NCBI GenBank assembly: GCA_025800365.1
Contig: JAOXRT010000126.1
Span: 19,218-83,217, forward strand
Source: Cellvibrionaceae bacterium
GTDB taxonomy: Bacteria > Pseudomonadota > Gammaproteobacteria > Pseudomonadales > Cellvibrionaceae
Reading direction: 5' to 3'
Length of the DNA: 64,000 bases
Part shown: positions 35,857-44,673 of the stretch, one piece after another
Position numbering within the stretch: the first letter of the stretch is position 1
Layout of the letters: each line of letters opens with the position of its first letter
The notes under the pieces: model-generated
The model's input: the letters and a program-made list of their open reading frames with translations, nothing else
What the model was told of the DNA's origin: nothing
Databases searched by the model: none
Made by a program: the position numbers and the translations under genes

Positions 35857-36525
35857 TTACTCAATAAACGTCGTAAAATCTGCTAAGGGCTTTTTAGTAA
35901 TATCTGGCACCTGGGCACCCTCTTCTGGATAGCCCACCACCAATAAAATATAAGGGCGTTCGTACTCTGGGCGCTTACAGATTTTATTCAAAAACTTCAT
36001 TGGGCTTGGGGTGTGGGTTAAAGTCGCTAAGCCCGCCTGATGCAAGGCCGTAATTAAAAAGCCAGAAGCCAAACCTACCGATTCTGCCGTGTAATAGTTT
36101 TTATGCTTGGTGCCTTCTTCATCGTATTCAAACTTTTGTAAAAAGATGGCAATTAAATAAGGAGCTGTTTCTAAGAAGGGCTTTTTATCATCGGTGCCTA
36201 AAGGTGCTAAATCGTCTAGCCATTCTTCGGTAGCACGCTCGGAATAAAACTGGCGCTCTTCTTCCTCGGCGGCCAGGCGAATCTCTTTTTTAGTTTCCGC
36301 ATCGCTAATCACCACAAAGTGCCACGGTTGCTTATTAGCACCACTGGGCGCCGTGCCCGCCGCTTTTAGGGCATTTTCAATTACCGAGCGCGGCACTGGC
36401 TCTGGCGAGAAATCGCGCACGGTGCGACGGCGCTTGATCATCTCGTAGAAGCTAAGGGCATTGGCTTCCATCTCGGCTTCGCTTTGCTGTTGAAAATCTA
36501 GTGGGATAAAGGGGTATTCAGACAT
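35857..36525 (-). CDS. Iodotyrosine-deiodinase-like nitroreductase
   Basis: An FMN-dependent oxidoreductase of 222 residues. The nitroreductase fold is shown by [15 protein letters not shown] and [15 protein letters not shown]. The lid contains the three residues that bind the amino acid zwitterion in iodotyrosine deiodinases: Glu90, Tyr94 and Lys115, with spacing 4 and 21, the same as in the bacterial enzyme of Haliscomenobacter (Glu91, Tyr95, Lys116, from memory). APLG and PFLETAP also match that group. It would remove halogen from halotyrosines, or reduce a related substrate. Probably cotranscribed with the downstream DUF885 gene. Confidence 0.8.
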   Translation of the reverse strand: MSEYPFIPLDFQQQSEAEMEANALSFYEMIKRRRTVRDFSPEPVPRSVIENALKAAGTAPSGANKQPWHFVVISDAETKKEIRLAAEEEERQFYSERATEEWLDDLAPLGTDDKKPFLETAPYLIAIFLQKFEYDEEGTKHKNYYTAESVGLASGFLITALHQAGLATLTHTPSPMKFLNKICKRPEYERPYILLVVGYPEEGAQVPDITKKPLADFTTFIE

Positions 36526-36802
36526 CTTTCTCTCTTATTATCTGGGCATATCGTTATTTTTTAACAATATTTATTAACAATGGGTATTACTGCATTACCG
36601 CCGCTTCATAGAGCTAAGACGAGTGTAGAGACGATAAAATCAATGAAAACTGCCATAAAACTGTAAAGCTAAGGGCTTTTACAGCCGCTAGCCGAAAAGC
36701 GGCCTAGAAAATAGCCTGAACAAGTGCCGCCCAGATTAGCGACACTTTTATTAACGACACTTTGATTAGCAACGCCCAGGAGAGGCAGCTAAGAGAGATA
36801 AG

Positions 36803-37177
36803 CTAGCCCTTGGGCTGCCAAAGCTCGATCTTGTTACCGGCCGGATCCATAAACCAGCCAAAATCGCCATAATCGAAAGACTCCGGCTCGCCGATAAGCT
36901 CCGCGCCGCCTTGCTTTACCTGCTCAAGTGCGGCGGGCAAATCATCCACCACCAGGTTCATCATAAATTCTTTGCTGGAAGGCTTAAAATAATCGCTGCC
37001 CTGTTTGAAGGGCGCCCAAACGGTGTAGCCATGCTCAGGCATATCCGCAGGCTGTAAGGCGCAGCCGCCATAACTTGGATCTATCGGCAAGCCCAGATGC
37101 TCTTGATACCAAGCCGCCAGGGCCTTGGGATCCTCACAGAAGAAAAATATACCACCGACACCTAATACCTTCGCCAT
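36803..37177 (-). CDS. VOC-family glyoxalase-like protein
   Basis: A protein of 124 residues with the paired beta-alpha-beta-beta-beta modules of the vicinal oxygen chelate fold: GIFFFCEDPKALAAWYQEHLGLP in the first half and FGWFMDPAGNKIELWQP in the second. The final IELW glutamate is a usual metal ligand. The function within this broad group is not determined. ATG at 37177 follows AAGGAG at good spacing and is preferred over the ATG six codons earlier. Confidence 0.82.
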   Translation of the reverse strand: MAKVLGVGGIFFFCEDPKALAAWYQEHLGLPIDPSYGGCALQPADMPEHGYTVWAPFKQGSDYFKPSSKEFMMNLVVDDLPAALEQVKQGGAELIGEPESFDYGDFGWFMDPAGNKIELWQPKG

Positions 37178-37300
37178 GCTGACTCCTTGCGGCATTACCG
37201 CTATGGGTTGACTGAGCTGAACACAATGTTTTCAAGACTGCCTAAAAACCGCCGACATAATCTAAAACTGTGTATTGATACCTGAAAGGCTTGCTGAATA

Positions 37301-38758
37301 ATGACACAAAGCTACCGACAACACTATCTGGTCGCGGCCGCGCTATTTGGGCTATACGGCGTACAAGTGTGCCCCTTTTTAGACAGCCTGAGCCTGGGCG
37401 CACTGCTGATTCCTATAATGCTGAGCTTTGCCATTATTGGCCTTGGGCGCTACTTGCTAGATGGGCAAATTAGTAATGCCGAGCTTAAAAAGCAGGTTAA
37501 ACGCCAGTTTATTCTGGATATGGGCCTATTCTTATTTACTGGCCTTGCCCTAGCCGCTTACTTTCGCCTGCTACACCAATCCCCCCTAGAAAGCGGCTTA
37601 AAGGTTATTATTGGCATGGCGATCTTTGGCTTCTTTATCGCCTGCGATCAGGCCCTGCTGAAAGAACGCAAAATTGCCGAGCAACTAGCCGAGGCCGGCG
37701 AGCATATCACCCCAGATTGCGATCCTTACCCGCTTACCCATAAATTCAGTCACTTTGCCTGCGCCTGTGCTATCGCGGTAATTGGCGTAGTGTTTATGGT
37801 GATCAATAAAGATTTACATTGGCTGCAACAAGTAGGTGAAGATCTACCACTGGCCACTGCACAGCGCTATATTCTTACCGAGGTCTCTTTTGTAGTGGCC
37901 GTGATTATGGTGTACGTGCTGCGCATTATTTTTGCCTATGCCAATAATTTAAAAATGTTTATCACCATGGAGCAAAGCGCCCTAGCCGCCGTCGCCCAGG
38001 GCGATTTAGAAGCCGAGGTGCCAGTAAGCAGCAATGATGAATTTGGCCTTATGGCATTGCACACCAATAAAACCATTGCCGCACTGGCCGAGCGCAGCCG
38101 CGAGCTAAGCATCACCCGCGATGCCAGCATCTTAGGCTTAGCCAGCCTAGCCGAAACCCGCGACAATGAAACCGGCGGGCATATTCTGCGCACCCAAAAC
38201 TATGTAAAAGCCCTAGCCCTAGAGCTGCGCAAAAATCCAAGATACCGCGAGCAACTGGATGATGACACCGTAGATCTACTTTATAAATCGGCCCCGCTAC
38301 ACGATATCGGCAAAGTAGGCATTCCCGACAATATCCTACTAAAACCCGGCAAGCTGACAGACGAAGAATTTGAAGTCATGAAAAGCCACCCACAAATTGG
38401 CGCCGATGCACTAGAAGTTGCCGAACGCCAACTGGGCAGCAACTCCTTCTTAAGAATCGCCAAAGAAATTAGCCTAAGCCACCACGAAAAGTGGGACGGC
38501 AGCGGCTACCCAGCCGGCCTAAGTGGTGAAGACATCCCAGTATCCGGCCGCCTAATGGCACTGGCCGATGTATACGACGCCCTAATCAGCGCCAGAGTTT
38601 ACAAACCCGCCTTTAGCCACGAAAAAGCCAAAAGCATCATCCTAGAAGGCAGCGCCAAACACTTCGACCCTGATGTAATCCAAGCCTTTATAGATTGCGA
38701 AGCCGAGTTTGTACGTATTGCAGATGAGTTTAGTGATAATAAAACGCAAGCGGCTTAG
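37301..38758 (+). CDS. Membrane HD-GYP cyclic-di-GMP phosphodiesterase
   Basis: A signalling protein of 485 residues. The first half has five or six transmembrane helices and a HAMP-like linker (ALAAVAQGDLEAEVPVSSND). The second half is an HD-GYP domain with HDIGKVGIP and HHEKWDGSGYPAGLSG, containing the HD metal ligands and the GYP motif. It should hydrolyse cyclic di-GMP and thereby influence motility or attachment. No receiver domain is present. It is the last ordinary gene before the AT-rich accessory region that begins near 38800. Confidence 0.9.
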   Translation: MTQSYRQHYLVAAALFGLYGVQVCPFLDSLSLGALLIPIMLSFAIIGLGRYLLDGQISNAELKKQVKRQFILDMGLFLFTGLALAAYFRLLHQSPLESGLKVIIGMAIFGFFIACDQALLKERKIAEQLAEAGEHITPDCDPYPLTHKFSHFACACAIAVIGVVFMVINKDLHWLQQVGEDLPLATAQRYILTEVSFVVAVIMVYVLRIIFAYANNLKMFITMEQSALAAVAQGDLEAEVPVSSNDEFGLMALHTNKTIAALAERSRELSITRDASILGLASLAETRDNETGGHILRTQNYVKALALELRKNPRYREQLDDDTVDLLYKSAPLHDIGKVGIPDNILLKPGKLTDEEFEVMKSHPQIGADALEVAERQLGSNSFLRIAKEISLSHHEKWDGSGYPAGLSGEDIPVSGRLMALADVYDALISARVYKPAFSHEKAKSIILEGSAKHFDPDVIQAFIDCEAEFVRIADEFSDNKTQAA

Positions 38759-39039
38759 CGTTGTTTGGCTTTTTTGATTAGCTATCGCCTTGTACTTGGT
38801 GCCTTTTTAAAAGGGTGCCAGGCTTCATTATCACGTATGTTTTATCTAGTGCTTGTAAAACCCCACTTAAAACAATAAATTAGAGTTTTAGACAAAGGAA
38901 TGCAGCTAGATATTAAAACGGACTCCATCCTATTATTTCTGATATCCCCGTATTAATAATACGCGTCTGCTTTTTGGTTGTAATTCTGCTTGTCTGTTTA
39001 TTTAGCTGTTACGTAAATCAGATCTAGCTAGAGAGTTTA

Positions 39040-39903
39040 ATGGATACTCAGGAAGAAACTATTGAAGTACTAAGCTTGGCAGAATTAGCTGAACAAATTT
39101 TATTTTTCAATGAAAAAGACCTTCTAAGAAAATGCCCAAGAGAGTATCTCCCTTCGATTGTGAGTAGAATGGTAAAGGATCTACCGGGTATCTCATTTGA
39201 TATTACCGATACATCAATTGAGTTCTTTAGAGGGCGAAAAATAGAGAATGTTCCCAAGTATAATTGTATACACGAGATTTTGGCTCCGCCGCCTAAAAAA
39301 GTTACTACATATCAACGATGCAATTTGATAGAACAGTCAATACTATATACAGCTTCAAACATTCCAACAGCACTGTTAGAAATTAATGCAAATACTACTG
39401 ATAGAGTCCAGTTTGTTGTTCAGCATTTAAATGAAAATAGTTCCTTGAAGGTTGGGTGCGTTGGCTTATTAGACTACGTTAGGCGGTTTGGTGTTGCCCC
39501 TCATATTTTCAATACTCTGGATGATAGGCTTGAAAGTGTTATCAATGGAATTAAACAGAACGTGGGTAAGGATATATGGCAAAAAGCGCTTTTATTTGAT
39601 GCTTTCATAGCCGATTGGTTTTCCCGCCCTGTTGACAGTAGTTACGAAAGTGGCTATGAGTACGCTTTGACAGCTTTATATTCTAATATAATGTTTCGTA
39701 GTGGAATCGATGTCATAGCTTATCCAAGTGTTGGGCATAAAGGGGGGTGGAATTTTGCCTTAAAACCGGAAATAGCCAGTGAAAAAATAACCCCTGTGGG
39801 TGTTTTTATCTACGAAATCACTGAGAACCTAGGGTATGGTCTCGTTAATGCATCTGTAAAAGCAGAGGCAAAACGGTTAAACAACGGGGCCATAGAATGG
39901 TAA
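39040..39903 (+). CDS. RES-domain-like protein, possible toxin
   Basis: A protein of 287 residues. I see RES-like features: FRGR (63-66), the RCNLIEQSILYTAS segment (93-106) with TALLE (Glu114), and a late YPSVGHKGGWNFAL with Ser230, giving the Arg, Glu and Ser expected of the family. Known RES toxins act on NAD+ and come with an Xre-type antitoxin; none is next to this gene. The N-terminal 60 residues and the long helical middle are outside the classical domain. The gene is clearly more AT-rich than its upstream neighbours. An attC-like site lies 17 bases after the stop. The assignment is by motif only. Confidence 0.55.
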   Translation: MDTQEETIEVLSLAELAEQILFFNEKDLLRKCPREYLPSIVSRMVKDLPGISFDITDTSIEFFRGRKIENVPKYNCIHEILAPPPKKVTTYQRCNLIEQSILYTASNIPTALLEINANTTDRVQFVVQHLNENSSLKVGCVGLLDYVRRFGVAPHIFNTLDDRLESVINGIKQNVGKDIWQKALLFDAFIADWFSRPVDSSYESGYEYALTALYSNIMFRSGIDVIAYPSVGHKGGWNFALKPEIASEKITPVGVFIYEITENLGYGLVNASVKAEAKRLNNGAIEW

Positions 39904-39920
39904 TTGACATCGGCATGAAT

Positions 39921-39983
39921 CACGTAACAAGTGCGTGCATTAGACCTTCGCTTCGCCGCAGCAAATGACACAGGCGTTATGGA
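39921..39983 (+). other. attC-like integron recombination site
   Basis: The left half TAAC-AAG-TGCGTGCATT (39925-39941) pairs with the reverse complement of the right half, TAAC-GCC-TGTGTCATT (from GTTA at 39977-39980). The TAAC/GTTA ends match, a three-base spacer is unpaired, and the left box has one extra base. The loop contains CTTCGCTTCGCC, like the arms of many environmental attC sites. The right end reads GGCGTTATGG. It lies just downstream of the RES-like gene and 30 bases before the ATPase gene. The R-box consensus match is imperfect. Confidence 0.5.
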
Positions 39984-40012
39984 GCACTCTAAATTGGTGG
40001 TAATTCAGATAG

Positions 40013-41146
40013 ATGAGTAACAACTTTAATCTTAAAAATACAAGTTCTAACATCAAAATAATTATTGGCGAAAACGGAACTGGTAAAAGTGCTCTTTTGA
40101 ATGAGCTTTCTATAGACTACCTAAATGACAATAAAACTGTCATAGCGATAGCAACTTCTATTCATGACAAATTCACTTCAAAGCGAAAGAAGTTTCACTT
40201 CTATGGAGGACGCCAAGGCCGAAGCATGGTTGAACGAGCAATCAAAAAATCATTATTAGGCGACTCATATGATGATGTTGATAGGGTTAAATATCTAATA
40301 AACGCTTTGGAATATGCAAAATATTCGCCGAAAATAGGAATCAAGGTTGAAGGATTTGAATCGAACAACATAGAATTGCTATATATTGCAGCTAAAGAAG
40401 ATGAACGGCTTTATGATGCCTTAAGTTTAATAGAAAAATATCAGGAACCATTTTCTCGAGAATTAATTGTCGCTATAAGTCTATGGTCAGTTACTAATGA
40501 AAACAACAATGTCTCAGGCTCTGCTTTGTCTGCATTTATACGATACGAGAGAATTTTAAAAAAATATAAAATTATAAAAAGATTAAGAACTTACTTGTAT
40601 AGAGAAAATTCTGAAATAGCATTAGCCAATGCTAGCTCAGGTGAATTGATGATTATCTCAATGTTGGTTCATATTTCTTCATACATTGATAAAGACACTG
40701 TAATTTTGATTGACGAGCCTGAAAATAGCTTACACCCAAGATGGCAGCGTAAATATATAGATATGATTCTGGATGTTTTTTACTTATTTCAACCCAAGAT
40801 TTATGTGGCTTCACATTCGCCTCAGATAATTCCATTAGATAATGATTTATACAAAATATTTACCCCAAGAAATGGAGTTGTTTTAGAGGTTGACGAAAAG
40901 ACAAGTAACAATGAAGAGCTGCTTTCAGAGGTCTTCGGTGTGATTACTCCTGAGAATAGGTTTTTATCTAATAAAATGGTAGAAACAATAAATGATTTTG
41001 ACGCCAATAGAATTGAATATAACCATGCATTACAAATCATAGAGGGGTATAAAAACAAAGTTTACGACCCTAGGCAGATTACTTTTTTAGAAGGTGTTAA
41101 TGAGATAATAGAAAAAGTCAACAACTCAAGGATTTCTAATGCCTAA
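40013..41146 (+). CDS. AAA/SMC-like ATPase, PtuA-like
   Basis: A protein of 377 residues, acting in the cytoplasm. Walker A is GENGTGKS (19-26), a signature-like segment is NASSGELM, Walker B is VILIDEPENSLHP (Asp234, Glu235), and the switch histidine is His268 in ASHSPQII. This is the pattern of ABC/SMC-type ATPases such as those in OLD, Septu and retron effectors. An HNH nuclease gene overlaps its end by eight bases, the same arrangement as ptuA-ptuB. The N-terminus lacks a separate DNA-binding domain. Function in phage defence is inferred from this pairing. AT-rich. Confidence 0.82.
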   Translation: MSNNFNLKNTSSNIKIIIGENGTGKSALLNELSIDYLNDNKTVIAIATSIHDKFTSKRKKFHFYGGRQGRSMVERAIKKSLLGDSYDDVDRVKYLINALEYAKYSPKIGIKVEGFESNNIELLYIAAKEDERLYDALSLIEKYQEPFSRELIVAISLWSVTNENNNVSGSALSAFIRYERILKKYKIIKRLRTYLYRENSEIALANASSGELMIISMLVHISSYIDKDTVILIDEPENSLHPRWQRKYIDMILDVFYLFQPKIYVASHSPQIIPLDNDLYKIFTPRNGVVLEVDEKTSNNEELLSEVFGVITPENRFLSNKMVETINDFDANRIEYNHALQIIEGYKNKVYDPRQITFLEGVNEIIEKVNNSRISNA

Positions 41147-41753
41147 TAGACCATCATTTACTGCCGAAGAGAAAAGGGCTATGCAGGCAGCATCTCTCAT
41201 TGGCCACACTGCGTGGGATAAAAACCCATCATTAACTTCTTTAAAAGATAAAATTAAAAATTTTGGATTAATAAAAACAGAAGATAGATGCTGCTATTGC
41301 GGTAGGAATATACATGGAGAGTTTCGAATGGTTATAGATATCGAACACATCCTACCAAAGTCAATATTTCCAAAACAGATGTTTAAAGGTAAAAACCTTT
41401 CAGCCTCATGCAAGCGCTGTAATATAAATATAAAAAAGTCAAAAGTCGACTTTCTTGAAGGAATAAATGCTGATCATACTGGAACACTACTGCGCTCAAG
41501 GTACTATAAAATCATTCACCCCAACTTGGATACTTATGACACTCACTTACTACTGATAGCAGGGCAAGTTGGTCGTAAAGTTATGTTGAAGTATTCGGTT
41601 GTAAATGGCAGCTCTAAAGGAGCATTCACTTACGAGTATTTTAAACTAGACCTTCTTGAAAAAAATAATTTTGATATGGCTCAGGGCAATCAGCCTAGGG
41701 TAGAAATAGAGAACCCTGAATTGCAAGAAGCTTTTGATGCCATAGCCCCATAA
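41139..41753 (+). CDS. HNH endonuclease, PtuB-like
   Basis: A protein of 204 residues with a zinc-bound HNH nuclease core: CxxC at Cys51-Cys54 (CCYCGR), the catalytic histidine in DIEHILPKS (His70), a second CxxC at Cys91-Cys94 (SCKRCN) and the asparagine that follows. Layout and size match the HNH partner of Septu-like (PtuAB) and retron-Ec78-like systems. It overlaps the ATPase gene by eight bases, so the two are translationally coupled. The C-terminal 90 residues are unrecognised. Its stop codon is part of CCATAAC, which resembles an attC left end. Confidence 0.82.
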   Translation: MPNRPSFTAEEKRAMQAASLIGHTAWDKNPSLTSLKDKIKNFGLIKTEDRCCYCGRNIHGEFRMVIDIEHILPKSIFPKQMFKGKNLSASCKRCNINIKKSKVDFLEGINADHTGTLLRSRYYKIIHPNLDTYDTHLLLIAGQVGRKVMLKYSVVNGSSKGAFTYEYFKLDLLEKNNFDMAQGNQPRVEIENPELQEAFDAIAP

Positions 41754-41914
41754 CAAAATAGAATATAAAGGCCACCCACTTTCATTGACCTAGTATCGCA
41801 ACCCCGGGAGCTAGGCCACCCCCCTGATTTTTCTTTCCAACTGCAAATAGAGCTAAGTAATTTTCCAAAGCCGCTGTAGTTTGTCAGCGTGACGCTAGCC
41901 AGCATATATCTTTA
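41754..41914. other. Region after the HNH gene
   Basis: No gene is supported. It contains CCATAAC at the HNH stop codon, a GC-rich patch (CCCCGGGAGCTAGG) and the unclear start of the transposase remnant. Confidence 0.5.
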
Positions 41915-42475
41915 GTGGATACACCTTATTACCACTGCGTAAGCCGTTATGTGCGTCGAGCTTTCCTGTGCGGAAAGGATCATTACAATGGTAAAAACTA
42001 TGAGCATCGCAGAGGCTGGATTGAGGAAAGAATTCTGGCTATGCAGCCTGTCTTTTGCATCGATGTTTGCGCTTATACTGTAATGAGTGTTTGGCTCGTG
42101 AATCAAAAAAGAGGACAGCTGCACAGGGCGATTTAAAAGTCAGACCTTACTCGATGAAAAGGCACTCGCTGCCTGTATGTCGCATGAGGACCTGAACCCT
42201 GTACGAGCAAAACGGCCAAGCCTCCTAAAGATTCCGATTTTACTTCCATGAAAAAGCTAGCGGATAGAGCAAAGACTTTGAAACAACAAGATAAAACCCA
42301 GAACTGATCAATCAACCGTCAATTTATATCGCTTTTCAGGAAACCCGCGTAACGAGCCGCCCAAGGACCTACCTTTTAGACCGCTAGATTATTTAAAGTT
42401 GGTTGATTGGACAAGTCATAAGATACGCAACAATAAAAAAGGGGGCATTCAATAAGGTGCCCAGCGATATAACAG
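41915..42475 (+). pseudogene. Decayed RAYT (REP-associated, Y1) transposase
   Basis: Fragments of the family can be read in different frames. First DTPYYHCVSRYVRRAFLCGK with HRRGWIEERI and IDVCAYTVMS (41915-42090). After a gap come the LDEKALAACMSH and DLNPVRAK segments (about 42155-42210), then LPFRPLDYLKLVDWTSHKIR (about 42375-42430). The HYH metal and tyrosine motif region is missing, so an internal deletion is likely, and several frameshifts and stop codons separate the pieces. It is not functional. Such proteins mobilise or relate to REP-type palindromes. Confidence 0.75.
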
Positions 42476-43280
42476 CACCTAAATATAGAGCCCGATGAAT
42501 TCGTGATTGCTGCTACTCAGTTTGATTCTCGCTTTAAAACACTAGCCGATGCTTTATCCGTTCTCAAGAATAAACCTCCCAACCTTGGTTTGCTTAGGCT
42601 AGCTGTTACCGGAATATTTTATATTGTCGTGCCAAAGTAGCTAACCCCTACCTCCACCATCATCAAATGAGCGTAATCCTCAAGTAACCCGGCCTGTGGT
42701 TAGAAATTAGGTAGTTTGTTCGTGCCTTATAGCAAGTTACTTGTATCATTGTTGGGTAGTGGTTGTGGGCGGATACCCTGTTTACTGCGATTTATTGCAG
42801 TCATGCACCATAAAATTGTCGTTCCATTCCCTCGCGCTTGTTTTGTTTTTAGATTATTGTCAATGAATCATAACTTGCAACCAACCTAGGAAAGCGGTGA
42901 CTTGCATTTAGTGCAGTCATCATCGGCCAAAAAATTATTATCATATGTTGCGACTGACAGGTTTCAGATTTAAAGATATAGAGCGATACATCCTCTATAT
43001 CTTTATGACAAAGAGAAAATATACTAACACGCATCTAAAAGACGCTAGGACTAGAGCAGCTCAATAAATTCAGGCCCGATCTAATGCACATCTCACGCAA
43101 CACAGAAAGAACGATTTTACTGCTTTGATCATTAACTGCACAAATTACAAGTTAAACAACACATAGTAAAGAAGTGGGCAACATTACCGTTATCCCTAAG
43201 ACCAACTATAACAACCAAGCAAGACAGCGCCTATTCATAGCAACGGAATACTGCACGATAAACAGAAAACCTAAAAGGAT
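42476..43280. other. Non-coding AT-rich stretch
   Basis: About 800 bases without a convincing gene. A loosely repeated motif GC-ATTTA-TGCAGTCAT occurs near 42787-42804 and 42904-42920. Further transposase-like fragments may extend to about 42640 but I could not trace them. Confidence 0.5.
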
Positions 43281-43286
43281 ATGAAC

Positions 43287-43676
43287 ATGAGCAAAGATCT
43301 GATTGATAAAACAGGTAACGATAGCGGTGCAAGCCTTGAGACTGAGAAATTTGATTCGACTATTTCAGGAAGATCTATTGTCAAAAAAGTATCAAGCACA
43401 GGAAAAATTCAAGCAATTCCTTTTCCACACGGACTGGGTCGAGTACCATTATTTATAAATATTCAGTTTTCACCAGACAACTCATTCGATGATGTTTTCT
43501 TAGTTCAATGGCCATGGCAGCATGACCTTACTAGAGGCCCAGTAAGCATTCGAATGGATACCCAAAATGTATATTTAGAGTTTACAACGGGCCATGTATT
43601 TGGAGAATGGTCAGCTGTAACCAACAACTGGCAGAAGTACAGCGCTGGATATTACAAAGTAATTGTCTTCGGATGA
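43287..43676 (+). CDS. Hypothetical protein with HGLGRVP motif
   Basis: A protein of 129 residues with no signal peptide. Its N-terminal 35 residues are polar. The rest looks like a beta-rich domain beginning FPHGLGRVPLFINIQF, a motif I associate with the ends of phage tail-fibre and baseplate proteins, and ending SAGYYKVIVFG. It is not enough to name a function. The ATG at 43287 has AAGGA seven bases upstream, better than the ATG at 43281. It stands alone in the AT-rich accessory region. Confidence 0.6.
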   Translation: MSKDLIDKTGNDSGASLETEKFDSTISGRSIVKKVSSTGKIQAIPFPHGLGRVPLFINIQFSPDNSFDDVFLVQWPWQHDLTRGPVSIRMDTQNVYLEFTTGHVFGEWSAVTNNWQKYSAGYYKVIVFG

Positions 43677-43680
43677 TACA

Positions 43681-43710
43681 CTTGAAATACTTGAAATACT
43701 TGTAATATCT
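43681..43710. repeat. Short tandem repeat, ten-base unit
   Basis: Three units in tandem: CTTGAAATAC twice and a third with two changes (CTTGTAATAT). It follows the orphan small gene. Confidence 0.5.
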
Positions 43711-44054
43711 GAATTATCTACTATAAAATTCGCCCGAGTTATTCATAGCCATTGAGGTATTAATTTACAATTTCCGGAATGAATCTTAGATCTTGGATGA
43801 CTTTAATTTGCCAGTAGGAAATAAATTGGCTTCTTTAACAAGGGCGCATGTTTATGCTCAGATGAGACACCACAAGCAGCGGCGTCGACAATCGTTGAAG
43901 CAGCTATACAGATATAAATACACATCTTCCATGCAGCCCCATAATTTTACCGCTTTAGGCAGCTTTTAGGGGCCTCATCAATTACTCGATAGAAAACTCT
44001 AAAACTGATATCTTTGTAAAATATCAGTCCTTCTAGGTTTTTTCAGGTATCACC
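43711..44054. other. Intergenic region
   Basis: About 340 bases. I see no gene and no convincing RNA or repeat. It separates the orphan gene from the following secreted protein. Confidence 0.5.
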
Positions 44055-44525
44055 GTGCGCATTACCACCTTACTTATATTTCTAAGCCTAAACCTCAACA
44101 AAGCCCTAGCCGCCGAAAGCTTCGAGCTTTACCCAAAACACTCTGAGCCCGTACACAGCCCCAGCCAAGATGTATCTGACCAGTACTTTGAGGTAGCCGA
44201 TAAATTAATCGCTGAGTTTAATCAAAAGCCCAACGGGCTATATTCGAATGTGGATGATATTACGATATGGCAATCTTATAGCGGCCAATACAATCGGATG
44301 TGGATGGAAACTGCGCTTACGAATGAGGATGTAGAAAAGCAGCTGGAACAAAGTATGTGGAAAGCTGTGCCTATCCCTAAAGTGGCTTTTAAAACTATGC
44401 ACTTGCCGCGCAATATTCCTGCTGAGCTAATGTCTTGCTTTTTGGGTCAGCTGGATGGTAAGCCAACGTATTTGTTTTGGAGCAAAGCCCGCGAGCGTGC
44501 GGCGTTTGTGGTAAAGCTGGATTAG
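44055..44525 (+). CDS. Hypothetical exported protein, 156 residues
   Basis: Not recognised. The start is GTG; a signal peptide (LLIFLSLNLNKALAA) is clear, so the product should be periplasmic. The mature protein is acidic, with a single cysteine in SCFLGQ. It has a tryptophan-rich middle (VDDITIWQSYSGQYNRMWMETAL) and ends LFWSKARERAAFVVKLD. No catalytic motif is visible. It lies between the accessory region and a large TonB receptor on the other strand. Confidence 0.7.
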   Translation: MRITTLLIFLSLNLNKALAAESFELYPKHSEPVHSPSQDVSDQYFEVADKLIAEFNQKPNGLYSNVDDITIWQSYSGQYNRMWMETALTNEDVEKQLEQSMWKAVPIPKVAFKTMHLPRNIPAELMSCFLGQLDGKPTYLFWSKARERAAFVVKLD

Positions 44526-44543
44526 GGCTTATATTCTGGGTAT

Positions 44544-44573
44544 AAAAAAGGCGAACCTAAATAGACTCGCCTT
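44544..44573 (-). terminator. Terminator for the large TonB receptor
   Basis: AAGGCGA (44548-44554) pairs with TCGCCTT (44567-44573). On the minus strand a T tract follows, as expected for the leftward receptor transcript. Its sequence resembles the terminator at 52939-52969. Confidence 0.6.
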
Positions 44574-44673
44574 CCACTGTTAAGCTAAAACCTAGTAATC
44601 AAACTCCCTATTCTATCTATGTGGCATCTCTGCCACTCAGAGAGATTTATTTACAGTTGGCTTCAGCGAAACA

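Noticed and set aside
38941..39039. An attC or attI site upstream of the RES-like gene (GTTACGT near 39008)
   Set aside because: No complementary partner half is found on the left side.
38759..40012. Retron RNA or reverse transcriptase next to the ATPase/HNH pair
   Set aside because: No reverse transcriptase motif (such as YADD) and no suitable structured RNA are seen; the ATPase/HNH pair is better read as Septu-like.
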